The position numbers were made by a program, and so were the translations under genes. Below the pieces are notes generated by a model. It was not told the origin of the DNA and searched no databases. It saw only the letters and a list, made by a program, of their open reading frames with translations. Positions 1-5,413 of a stretch of 6,313 nt of DNA are shown one piece after another (within the stretch, counting starts at the first letter, position 1; every line of letters starts with the position of its first letter). This DNA is from Caldilineae bacterium (GTDB lineage: Bacteria; Chloroflexota; Anaerolineae; J102). The DNA lies in NCBI GenBank assembly GCA_011176555.1, contig DUEF01000136.1, forward strand, positions 1 to 6,313, given 5' to 3'.

Positions 1-327
1 ATTCAGGGCCACATTGAATTGGCCATTGCTCACGGGCACGTTCTGGCTGATGGTGCTGCCTACCTGGTTGCCACCGCTGCTGGCATCGTACAATTTGAAT
101 TCCATGTCACGGTTGCCATTGACGGGGACGCCATTCTCGGTGAGGATGCCCTGGTAGGAGAATCCCTGGGAGAGATCGCCCGCCACGCCTGCCTCTGCGA
201 GCGGTTCGCTGACCGTTTCCTCGCCGTCCGGGCCTTGCAACATGGGTTGGGCGATGACCACTGCCGACAGGGCCAGCACAGCGACCAGAACGACGATGAC
301 GCGAAGCGTCCAGTTGTTGTTTTTCAT
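1..327 (-). CDS. Secreted protein of unknown function, N-terminal 109 residues only (C-terminus beyond the left edge)
   Basis: The ATG at 327-325 opens a frame that stays open to base 1 (109 codons). An AAGGAG Shine-Dalgarno (336-341) lies 8 nt before the ATG, which fixes the start. Residues 1-26 look like a Sec signal peptide: a short polar/basic start (MKNNNWTLR), a hydrophobic core (VIVVLVAVLALSAVVIA), and probable cleavage near VIA-QP. A polar linker of about 28 residues rich in Gly/Glu follows. From residue 56 comes FSYQG, then ILTENGVPVNG, a D-x-EFKLYD segment, and a VPVSNGQFNVAL segment. This N-terminal beta-rich pattern is one I know from many secreted or cell-surface proteins of Chloroflexota, often ahead of very different C-terminal parts. 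The function cannot be told from this part. The gene follows the Ddn-like gene after 188 bp; no convincing promoter was seen in that gap. Confidence 0.85.
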   Translation of the reverse strand, partial: MKNNNWTLRVIVVLVAVLALSAVVIAQPMLQGPDGEETVSEPLAEAGVAGDLSQGFSYQGILTENGVPVNGNRDMEFKLYDASSGGNQVGSTISQNVPVSNGQFNVALN

Positions 328-515
328 TTTTCTAGCTCCTTGGTGAGATGGGGTGAATAATGGGATGTGAGGGACGAAAAGTGGAGGAAGGAATATCGAC
401 GGTTATGAGGATAGTTCTGGAGTGAGTCGCCCACACGGCGGCGAAACAGGGGATGGATAGAAGACGTCTGACAATGTAATCATCTTTCCCGATTCACACA
501 TTGCGTTGCGCCGAT

Positions 516-1127
516 CTAGGGCGTGTTCTGTCTCTTCCATCTCGCTCTGACCATGCGCAGGCCGATGAATCCCGCCAGTAGCACCGCCCCCACCGGCCAC
601 ACCCACGCCAGATCCCCGGGCCCGCCCGGGCCTGTGATCGCCTCGGTGCGATGAATGCGGATGAGGCGATAATTCTCGGTGACCTCCCGCAATTCTTCAT
701 CGCTCATGCTCCGCGGATGCAGGCCGAAGAGCTCCGCCGCGAAGCCGCTGCCGATGAGCACTTCCCGCATCAATTCCAGGGCGCGCGGATCCTCCGTGAC
801 ATCCTCGGCGACGCCCGCCCAACGGCCCTGCGGCAGCCACACCTCCACATGGGGATCAGCCGTGATATTGCGATACCAGTCGCTGACCCTACCGAAACCG
901 GCGGTGCAGTACAACTCGCCATCCACCACCGCATAATTGACGGGGGTGAGCCGCCTGAGTCCCGTTTTGCGCCCCTTGTGTGCGATCACCATGATGCGTC
1001 CGCCCTTATCGGGCCACATATTGATCCATCTTCCCAATCCCAGGCGCCACATCAGGATCATAAGGTGGTTGAATCTCTTGAACGCTTTTCGCAGCGTCCC
1101 TTCGAGTTCTGGATTCAGTTTTGTCAT
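516..1127 (-). CDS. Ddn/F420H2-dependent quinone reductase-like protein (deazaflavin-dependent nitroreductase family) with a C-terminal membrane segment
   Basis: 203 residues, stop TAG at 518-516. The start chosen is the ATG at 1127-1125 because GGGAGG lies about 9 nt upstream and because a promoter reads into it; the longer in-frame opening to 1244 would begin inside the acs terminator. Residues about 43-100 show the split-barrel signature of the family: GRIMVIAHKGRKTG (43-56), a TPVNYAVVDGELY strand pair, and GRVSDWYRNITADPHVEVW (79-97), matching the family pattern W..N..A.P.V. Family members bind F420 (some bind flavin) and reduce quinones or nitro compounds; Chloroflexota commonly make F420. 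The substrate here is unknown. Residues 173-190 form one hydrophobic segment followed by a basic tail (RMVRARWKR), so the protein is probably membrane-attached. It has its own promoter and is separated from acs by a terminator. Confidence 0.85.
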   Translation of the reverse strand: MTKLNPELEGTLRKAFKRFNHLMILMWRLGLGRWINMWPDKGGRIMVIAHKGRKTGLRRLTPVNYAVVDGELYCTAGFGRVSDWYRNITADPHVEVWLPQGRWAGVAEDVTEDPRALELMREVLIGSGFAAELFGLHPRSMSDEELREVTENYRLIRIHRTEAITGPGGPGDLAWVWPVGAVLLAGFIGLRMVRARWKRQNTP

Positions 1128-1179
1128 GGCGCTCGTCCTCCCCGGGCGGATGCGAGAATTGGCGTGGAAACTCGCCTCC

Positions 1180-1207
1180 ATTGTAACAGATAGAACGACG
1201 GGGGCAA
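1180..1207 (-). promoter_or_regulatory. Sigma70-type promoter for the Ddn-like gene
   Basis: On the minus strand a -35 TTGCCC (1207-1202) and a -10 TACAAT (1185-1180; 5 of 6 to consensus) are separated by 16 bp. The -10 is preceded by TGT, giving an extended -10 (TGTTACAAT). It lies downstream of the acs terminator and about 53 bp before the ATG at 1127, so it gives the Ddn-like gene independent expression. This is read by eye; no start site has been mapped. Confidence 0.6.
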
Positions 1208-1223
1208 GTGGATGCGAGAGAGG

Positions 1224-1250
1224 AAAAAAGGCCGGGCGCAACACCCGACC
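1224..1250 (-). terminator. Rho-independent terminator of acs
   Basis: On the minus strand GGTCGGG (1250-1244) pairs with CCCGGCC (1236-1230) around a 7-nt loop; all seven pairs form, one of them a G-U wobble. Six T residues (1229-1224) follow directly. It starts about 27 bp after the acs stop codon. There is no A-tract on the other side, so it works in the minus direction only. Confidence 0.9.
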
Positions 1251-1276
1251 TTATTCATCCACACCCGAGACGATTT

Positions 1277-3187
1277 CTACGCCTCCAGCGTCGAGATGTC
1301 CCCAACGTCCTTGCCCAGCGCCTGGGCCTTGAGCACACGCCGCATGATCTTGCCCGACCGGGTCTTGGGCAGTTTGTCTACGAATTCGATCTTGGTGGGC
1401 ACGGTGATGGGGCCTGTTTCGTGGCGCACGTGCGTTTTCAGGTCATCCACTAACTTGTCCGAGCCCTCGTAACCGCTGCGCAGGATGCAATAGGCCCAGA
1501 TCACATTGCCGCGTAATTCGTCGGGGATGCCGATGCACGCGGCTTCGGCCACGGCCTCGTGACTGACCAGCGCACTCTCGATCTCGGCCGTGCCCAAGCG
1601 GTAGCCGCTGACTTTGATTACATCATCGATGCGGCCAATGATCCAATAGTAGCCATCCTCGTCCTTGCGTGCGGAGTCGCCGGTCAGGTAATAGCCCTTT
1701 TCCTGGAAGCGTTCCCAGTATTGCTGGATATATCGATCCGGATCGCCGTACACGGTGCGGGCCATGCCTGGCCAGGGGCGTTTGATCACCAAATAGCCGT
1801 CCTCGTTGGCCTTGACCGGATCGCCCTCCTCGTCCACGATCTCCGCCTCGATGCCAGGGAAGGGGCGGGTGGCGGAACCGGGCTTGAGGGGCACAGAAGG
1901 CAGCGGGGTGAGCATGAATCCACCCGTCTCCGTCTGCCACCATGTATCCATGATTGGGCACTGCTCCGCGCCGATGACCTTGTAATACCAGCGCCAGGCC
2001 TCGGGATTGATCGGTTCGCCCACGCTGCCCAACAGACGCAAGCTGCTGAGATCATGGCGTTTGGGCCAGGCGTCGCCGAAACGCATCAGGCCGCGGATGG
2101 CGGTGGGCGCGGTGTACAGAATGCTGATGCCGTAGCGCTCGATCATCCGCCACCAGCGGTCAGGGTAAGGATGCGTGGGCGCGCCTTCGTAGATGAAACT
2201 GGTGGCTCCCAGGATCAGCGGCGCATAGACGATGTAACTGTGACCGGTGATCCAACCGGGATCGGCCGCACACCACCAGCGATCTTCTTCCTTGATATCG
2301 AAAACCCACTCCAGCGTGGTGCTGGTATAAACTTGATAACCGCCATGCGTGTGGATCAATCCCTTGGGCTTGCCGGTGGTGCCCGAAGTGTAGAGGATGA
2401 ACAACGGGTCCTCCGCGTCCATTACCTCGGTGTCGCATTTGGGCGAGGCGATAGGCAGCGCCGCCAGGTCGTGATACCAATAGTCGCGGCCCGGCTCCAT
2501 GTACACCTCTTGACCGGTGCGTTTGACCACCACCACATGCTCCACCACTGGCGAACGATGGATCGCCTCATCCGCGATGCTCTTGAGATTGACGGTTTTT
2601 CCTCGCAACCAGGCCCCATCCGCAGTGATCAGCACCCGACTTTGGGCGTCCTCGATGCGGTCGGCCAACGCTTGCTCGCTGAAACCGCCATAGACCACCG
2701 AGTGCACCGCCCCGATCTTGGCGCAGGCCAGCATGGCGATGGGTAATTCGGGGATGCGTCCCATGTAGATGGTGACTCGATCACCCTTTTGCACGCCCAG
2801 GCTGCGCAGAACGTTGGTGAAGGTGTTGACTTCCTGCCACAGCCTGTAATAGCTGTAGGAGCGTTTGTCACCCGGCTCGCCCTCCCAAATCATGGCGATT
2901 TTATTGCGCCGCCAGGTCGAAACATGTCGGTCCAGAGCATTGTGTACGATGTTCGTCTTGGCGCCGACAAACCATTTGTAGAAAGGCGCTTCCGATTCAT
3001 CGAGCACCTTTTGCCAAGGCTCGAACCAATCCAGCGCCTCTGCTCGTTCCGCCCAGAACGCTTCAGGATCAGCGATGGCGCGGGCGTAAACTTCGTCGTA
3101 ATCCTTGATGTGCGCTGCTGCTACGACAGCTTCCGGCGGCTGATAGACTTCATGTTCAGCGGCGATGATGTCTTCTTTCCGATCCAT
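1277..3187 (-). CDS. acs: Acetyl-CoA synthetase (acetate--CoA ligase, AMP-forming)
   Basis: 636 residues, full length for the family (about 650 in enterobacteria). It activates acetate with ATP to acetyl-AMP and then forms acetyl-CoA, releasing AMP and pyrophosphate. The N-terminal cap (about 29-90) is the usual one for Acs (DYDEVY...FW...W..PW). Motifs in order: the P-loop [11 protein letters not shown] (266-276), [15 protein letters not shown] (304-318), [10 protein letters not shown] (414-423), whose second Trp (417) lines up with the Trp that limits the acyl pocket to acetate, TGD (502-504), [16 protein letters not shown] (518-533), and [11 protein letters not shown] (607-617). Lys613 is the catalytic lysine that Pat-type acetyltransferases modify in other bacteria. 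Most Acs have GHRLGT where this has GYRLGT (Tyr529). Start ATG at 3187-3185 with AAGGAG 8 nt upstream (3201-3196). No convincing promoter was seen in the 192-bp gap before it. A strong terminator follows. A propionate-preferring relative is possible but less likely. Confidence 0.96.
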   Translation of the reverse strand: MDRKEDIIAAEHEVYQPPEAVVAAAHIKDYDEVYARAIADPEAFWAERAEALDWFEPWQKVLDESEAPFYKWFVGAKTNIVHNALDRHVSTWRRNKIAMIWEGEPGDKRSYSYYRLWQEVNTFTNVLRSLGVQKGDRVTIYMGRIPELPIAMLACAKIGAVHSVVYGGFSEQALADRIEDAQSRVLITADGAWLRGKTVNLKSIADEAIHRSPVVEHVVVVKRTGQEVYMEPGRDYWYHDLAALPIASPKCDTEVMDAEDPLFILYTSGTTGKPKGLIHTHGGYQVYTSTTLEWVFDIKEEDRWWCAADPGWITGHSYIVYAPLILGATSFIYEGAPTHPYPDRWWRMIERYGISILYTAPTAIRGLMRFGDAWPKRHDLSSLRLLGSVGEPINPEAWRWYYKVIGAEQCPIMDTWWQTETGGFMLTPLPSVPLKPGSATRPFPGIEAEIVDEEGDPVKANEDGYLVIKRPWPGMARTVYGDPDRYIQQYWERFQEKGYYLTGDSARKDEDGYYWIIGRIDDVIKVSGYRLGTAEIESALVSHEAVAEAACIGIPDELRGNVIWAYCILRSGYEGSDKLVDDLKTHVRHETGPITVPTKIEFVDKLPKTRSGKIMRRVLKAQALGKDVGDISTLEA

Positions 3188-3340
3188 GCTTAAGTCTCCT
3201 TAAATGTGCGACAAGAAAATAAAGAATAGGATGCAGGCGCGGAAAAACGCCCTCGATTGCGTCACCTCAATGTGCAACGAGCATTAGTTTACCACTTGTT
3301 CCTACATTTGTACGAATGACAGCGCTTGGCGTCAGGCCCT

Positions 3341-3382
3341 GATCTCCGACCTCCGACCTCTGGCCTCTGACCTCCGTCCTCA
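3341..3382. repeat. Six imperfect tandem heptamers (consensus GACCTCC on the + strand)
   Basis: Read in steps of seven from 3341 the + strand gives gatctcc, gacctcc, gacctct, ggcctct, gacctcc, gtcctca. Two units are perfect and the others differ at one or two bases. The last three bases of the array (3380-3382) are the complement of the dCMP deaminase TGA stop, so the array begins at the very end of that gene and runs downstream. On the minus strand it reads as GGTCGGAGGTCAGAG-like DNA, a kind of short heptamer array I believe recurs in intergenic DNA of this phylum. No function is claimed. Confidence 0.8.
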
Positions 3383-3850
3383 CTCCTGCTCTGGTCTGTG
3401 CTCCACCGCCTGGCGTAGCTCGGCCGGCAGGATGAACTGTTGCAGGCCCACGCCCGCTTCCGCCAGAAACTGCCGCGCCAGATTGTCTGGATAGGTCCCG
3501 GCATAGACCACGCGCTTGATGCCGGCGTTGATGATCATCTTGGCGCAGGTCAAGCATGGTTGGTGCGTGACGTAAATCGTCCCACCGCGCACCGACACAT
3601 CGAGATACGCCGCCTGGATGATGGCGTTTTGCTCGGCGTGCAATGTGCGCACACAGTGCCCATCCACCAGCAAATGTCCCACATCATCGCAGTGGGGCAA
3701 TCCCGCGGGAGAGCCGTTATAGCCTGTGGTAAGAATACGCCGGTCGCGTACGATCACAGCGCCGACGTGGGCGCGATCACAGGTGCTGCGTTTCGCCACT
3801 TGCAAGGCGATGCTCATGAAGTATTCATCCCAACTTGGTCGTTTGGTCAT
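3380..3850 (-). CDS. comEB: dCMP deaminase (deoxycytidylate deaminase)
   Basis: 156 residues. It deaminates dCMP to dUMP, the substrate of thymidylate synthase, in the cytoplasm. The zinc site is complete: HAEQNAI (71-77; His71 ligand, Glu73 proton shuttle) and PCLTCAKMI (98-106; Cys99 and Cys102). The segment CDRAHVGAVIV (24-34), GYNGSPAGLPHCDD (43-56) and GHCVRTL before the HAE motif are typical of dCMP deaminases rather than cytidine or tRNA adenosine deaminases. The ATG at 3850-3848 is preferred; an in-frame TTG two codons upstream (3856) is the alternative, and neither has a good Shine-Dalgarno (only GAGAA nearby). The C-terminal tail after about residue 142 (ELRQAVEHRPEQE) is polar and looks like a small extension that ends inside the heptamer array. 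It lies 107 bp after upp on the same strand, a pairing also seen in Clostridia, so co-transcription is likely. The symbol follows B. subtilis comEB. Confidence 0.94.
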   Translation of the reverse strand: MTKRPSWDEYFMSIALQVAKRSTCDRAHVGAVIVRDRRILTTGYNGSPAGLPHCDDVGHLLVDGHCVRTLHAEQNAIIQAAYLDVSVRGGTIYVTHQPCLTCAKMIINAGIKRVVYAGTYPDNLARQFLAEAGVGLQQFILPAELRQAVEHRPEQE

Positions 3851-3868
3851 AATCAATTCTCGAAAAGA

Positions 3869-3878
3869 GACGCGCGTC
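3869..3878. repeat. Perfect 10-bp palindrome upstream of the dCMP deaminase gene
   Basis: GACGCGCGTC reads the same on both strands and lies 19 bp before the ATG at 3850. As RNA it makes only a three-pair stem, so it is more likely a DNA-level dyad, if it does anything. It is followed on the minus strand by TCTCTTTTCGAGA, itself a short inverted repeat next to the start codon. Confidence 0.5.
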
Positions 3879-3881
3879 GCA

Positions 3882-3928
3882 CGGACGACCAGAAGTCGGA
3901 CGACCAGAAGTCGGACGACCAGAGGTCG
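3882..3928. repeat. Three tandem 15-bp repeats, each an inverted repeat
   Basis: The unit CGGACGACCAGAAGT occurs at 3882-3896 and 3897-3911 exactly, and at 3912-3926 with one change (AGAGGT for AGAAGT). Each copy with the next two bases holds CGAC-N5-GTCG. The one change in the third copy makes its dyad longer: ACGACC-AGA-GGTCGT (3915-3929), six pairs around three bases. The array fills about half of the 107-bp gap between upp and the dCMP deaminase gene. Confidence 0.85.
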
Positions 3929-3930
3929 TT

Positions 3931-3944
3931 TGCAGTGTGCTGCA
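3931..3944. repeat. Perfect inverted repeat just downstream of upp
   Basis: TGCAG-TGTG-CTGCA: five pairs around a four-base loop, starting 13 bp after the upp stop codon in the direction of transcription and directly followed by the tandem 15-bp hairpin repeats. No T-tract follows, so it is not a normal intrinsic terminator. Confidence 0.6.
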
Positions 3945-3957
3945 CTCGGGATCGGCG

Positions 3958-4611
3958 TCAGGCGGTGCCAAATTGACGATCGCCAGCATCACCCAGGCCG
4001 GGAACAATGAAGCCGGCCGGAGGATCGCCCGGTTTAGTGGGTTCGGGAGTCAGATGTTCGTCGAGCGCTGCCAGGTAAATATCCACATCAGGATGAGCGT
4101 CCTGCAACACAGCGACGCCCTCCGGCGCGCCGATGATGCCCATGAATTTGATGCGCTCCGCCCCCCAACGTTTGAGAATATCGACAGTGGCTGTGGCCGA
4201 ACCGCCAGTGGCCAGCATTGGATCGAGGATCAGCACCACCTGCACTGTCGGGGCGACCGGAAGTTTGTTGTAATACTCCACCGGCTTGAGCGTGCGTTCA
4301 TCGCGATACAAACCGATGTGCCAGACCTCGGCCTGGGGCATGAGTTCCCAAATGCCATTGACCATGCCCAGGCCAGCGCGCAAAATGGGGACAAGCCCGA
4401 TGCGATCCTGCAATCTAAAACCTTGAGTCGTCGTTAGTGGCGTCTGCACCGAGACAGATTCCAGTCCCAGGTCGTTTGTCGCCTCGTAGGCAAGTAAGAT
4501 CGTGATCTCCCGAACCAGATCACGAAATTTACGGGACTCTGTGCTCTGATCGCGCAGTTTGGTTACTTTGTGGTGCATCAAGGGGTGAGTGGAAACATAA
4601 AGTTGTGACAT
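3958..4611 (-). CDS. upp: Uracil phosphoribosyltransferase
   Basis: 217 residues (E. coli 208). It joins uracil and PRPP to UMP and pyrophosphate: pyrimidine salvage in the cytoplasm. It aligns along its whole length: [13 protein letters not shown] (9-21), LAYEATNDL (40-48), [10 protein letters not shown] (74-83), the PRPP loop [13 protein letters not shown] (127-139), [19 protein letters not shown] (161-179), and the uracil-binding C-terminus [17 protein letters not shown] (200-216). Compared with E. coli there is an insertion of about nine residues just before this last motif ([13 protein letters not shown] region, 187-199), rich in proline. Start ATG at 4611-4609 matches the family N-terminus; the ribosome site is weak (AAAGGG 11 nt upstream). 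A clear promoter lies about 135 bp upstream, leaving a leader of about 128 nt. The dCMP deaminase gene follows after 107 bp. Confidence 0.97.
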   Translation of the reverse strand: MSQLYVSTHPLMHHKVTKLRDQSTESRKFRDLVREITILLAYEATNDLGLESVSVQTPLTTTQGFRLQDRIGLVPILRAGLGMVNGIWELMPQAEVWHIGLYRDERTLKPVEYYNKLPVAPTVQVVLILDPMLATGGSATATVDILKRWGAERIKFMGIIGAPEGVAVLQDAHPDVDIYLAALDEHLTPEPTKPGDPPAGFIVPGLGDAGDRQFGTA

Positions 4612-4733
4612 GACAGCCCGGACCCTTTGGAGTGAGGAAAAGAAGTAGCCTTAGCCCACTCAACCTTTAGCAATCCCGCCCCGTTAGACGCAGACGACGG
4701 ACGCAGGCTGAGATGGGAGATGAGGCATACAAG

Positions 4734-4774
4734 TCGTCGTTGACGATTGTAACGCCAGCGACTACTCTCGTCAA
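4734..4774 (-). promoter_or_regulatory. Promoter of upp with operator-like inverted half-sites
   Basis: On the minus strand the -35 TTGACG (4774-4769; 5 of 6) and -10 TACAAT (4751-4746; 5 of 6) are 17 bp apart, a strong match. Symmetric sequence overlaps it. TCGTC-GTT-GACGA (4734-4746, + strand) is a five-pair dyad spanning the expected transcription start and touching the -10. TTGACGA (4740-4746, + strand) is also an exact inverted partner of TCGTCAA (4768-4774), which forms the -35. So GACGA-type half-sites sit on both sides of the promoter core, as a repressor operator would. Promoter confidence is high; the operator is an inference. Confidence 0.7.
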
Positions 4775-4802
4775 TGTTCGACCTGCGACTTGCCACTTAT
4801 CC

Positions 4803-5186
4803 TTACATCCCCCAACTGCTGCGGCGCGGCGCATAGACGCCTCGCTTCTTCAAACGCTCCACCTCGGCCTGGCACGTAATGCACAGCGTCGCTTCTGGCT
4901 TGACCGCCAATCGTTCCGCCGATATCGGTTTGCCACAGCGCTGGCAGATGCCGTAATCTCCTCGCCCGATCGCTTTGATCGCATCTTCGATTGAAGCAAG
5001 GCGCGTTTCAAGGGTTGATAGCAATGCCAGGCTTTTTTCGCGTTCAATGACATCTGGATCGCCTTCATCGACATCGATATCCACCTCGCCACGTAGGGTC
5101 TCTTTGAGGAGCTCAATGTCGTCTAACAGCTTCTGGCGCTCAGCCAACAACACTTCATTTTCTTGATTAGCCTTTTCGACAGCCAT
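4803..5186 (-). CDS. TraR/DksA-type C4 zinc-finger protein
   Basis: 127 residues. Residues 1-72 are predicted to be a charged helical hairpin (coiled coil) with an acidic turn around DIDVDEGDPD (36-45). The C-terminal part has the family zinc finger C-x2-C-x17-C-x2-C with Cys81, Cys84, Cys102 and Cys105, inside the usual GDYGICQRCGKPI and RLAVKPEATLCITC context. DksA-type proteins reach into the RNA polymerase secondary channel and change promoter choice, in Proteobacteria together with ppGpp; the exact DxxDxA tip motif of E. coli DksA is not present, so the same mechanism should not be assumed. ATG at 5186-5184 is the only start possible, as a TGA lies in frame eight codons upstream. GGAG is 14 nt away and AGGAT only 2-3 nt away, so the ribosome site is poor. 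It is divergent from ruvB and 191 bp upstream of upp; no terminator was seen between them. Confidence 0.9.
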   Translation of the reverse strand: MAVEKANQENEVLLAERQKLLDDIELLKETLRGEVDIDVDEGDPDVIEREKSLALLSTLETRLASIEDAIKAIGRGDYGICQRCGKPISAERLAVKPEATLCITCQAEVERLKKRGVYAPRRSSWGM

Positions 5187-5268
5187 TATCCTGGTGTGGT
5201 CTCCTGTTCAGATAGAGCTTTTTGCGCTCGGGCGGGTTTGCAGCACTGGTTTTCCTATCAGAGGCCAT

Positions 5269-5297
5269 CTTTTACCACAAACCTTTGCTGGCGTCAA
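5269..5297 (-). promoter_or_regulatory. Promoter of the TraR/DksA-type gene
   Basis: On the minus strand TTGACG (5297-5292) and TAAAAG (5274-5269; 4 of 6) are 17 bp apart, and the -10 is preceded by TGG (extended -10). It lies about 83 bp before the ATG at 5186 and 44 bp from the -35 of the divergent ruvB promoter, so the two could share control. Confidence 0.55.
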
Positions 5298-5341
5298 AGT
5301 GGATGAGGTGAGATTGGCAACCGTGGCGACTGACCCGGCGC

Positions 5342-5370
5342 TTGGTCTGGTACAGATGTTCGGTTATAAT
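5342..5370 (+). promoter_or_regulatory. Promoter of ruvB
   Basis: A perfect -10 TATAAT (5365-5370) lies 17 bp after a weak -35 TTGGTC (5342-5347; 3 of 6). Transcription would start near 5377, leaving a leader of about 37 nt. The weak -35 and the operator candidate inside the spacer suit a gene that is repressed until needed. Confidence 0.65.
5350..5361 (+). promoter_or_regulatory. Candidate LexA (SOS) box of the Gram-positive type in the ruvB promoter
   Basis: GTAC-AGAT-GTTC matches the Bacillus-type core GAAC-N4-GTTC at 7 of 8 arm positions, and the inner four bases fit its RNRY preference. It lies wholly between the -35 and -10 of the ruvB promoter, where a bound repressor would block RNA polymerase. 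ruvB is an SOS gene in many bacteria, and a Gram-positive-type LexA site has been reported in the Chloroflexota member Dehalococcoides. The left arm has one mismatch (GTAC for GAAC), so the call stays tentative. Confidence 0.5.
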
Positions 5371-5413
5371 GACTCCGCTTCCACCGTTTCACCTGACTCC
5401 CCCGCCAAATCAC

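Noticed and set aside
19..360. + strand open frame over the secreted protein gene
   Set aside because: Antisense to a frame with a signal peptide, a good Shine-Dalgarno and a recognisable module; the + frame has no ribosome site or known motif.
462..469. AGACGTCT palindrome and a CAATGT/ACATTG inverted repeat (472-503) after the Ddn-like gene
   Set aside because: Short, without a T-tract or a promoter context; expected by chance at this size.
651..1193. + strand open frame opposite the Ddn-like gene
   Set aside because: Antisense shadow of a gene with clear family motifs, a promoter and a Shine-Dalgarno.
1128..1244. N-terminal extension of the Ddn-like protein to the first start in frame
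   Set aside because: The extra 39 codons would cover the promoter and begin inside the acs terminator stem; the family N-terminus and the GGGAGG site support the ATG at 1127.
1559..2746. Long + strand open frame (395 codons) opposite acs
   Set aside because: It lies wholly antisense to a clearly functional acs and its translation looks like a complement-strand shadow (runs of Gly, Ala, Arg, His, Asp, no recognisable motif). High GC makes such shadows common.
3219..3250. Terminator after the dCMP deaminase gene
   Set aside because: GGCG/CGCC makes only four or five pairs around an eight-base loop and no T-tract follows directly.
3188..3340. Promoter for acs
   Set aside because: TAAACT with a TGG extension can be found near 3285-3293 on the minus strand, but no -35 at the right distance is better than three of six, so I do not call it.
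3882..3928. CRISPR-like array
   Set aside because: The 15-bp units are directly adjacent with no spacers and only three copies.
4740..4768. + strand promoter within the upp upstream region
   Set aside because: TTGACG is followed at 17 bp only by TACTCT (three of six), and no + strand gene lies downstream; it is the by-product of the inverted repeat.
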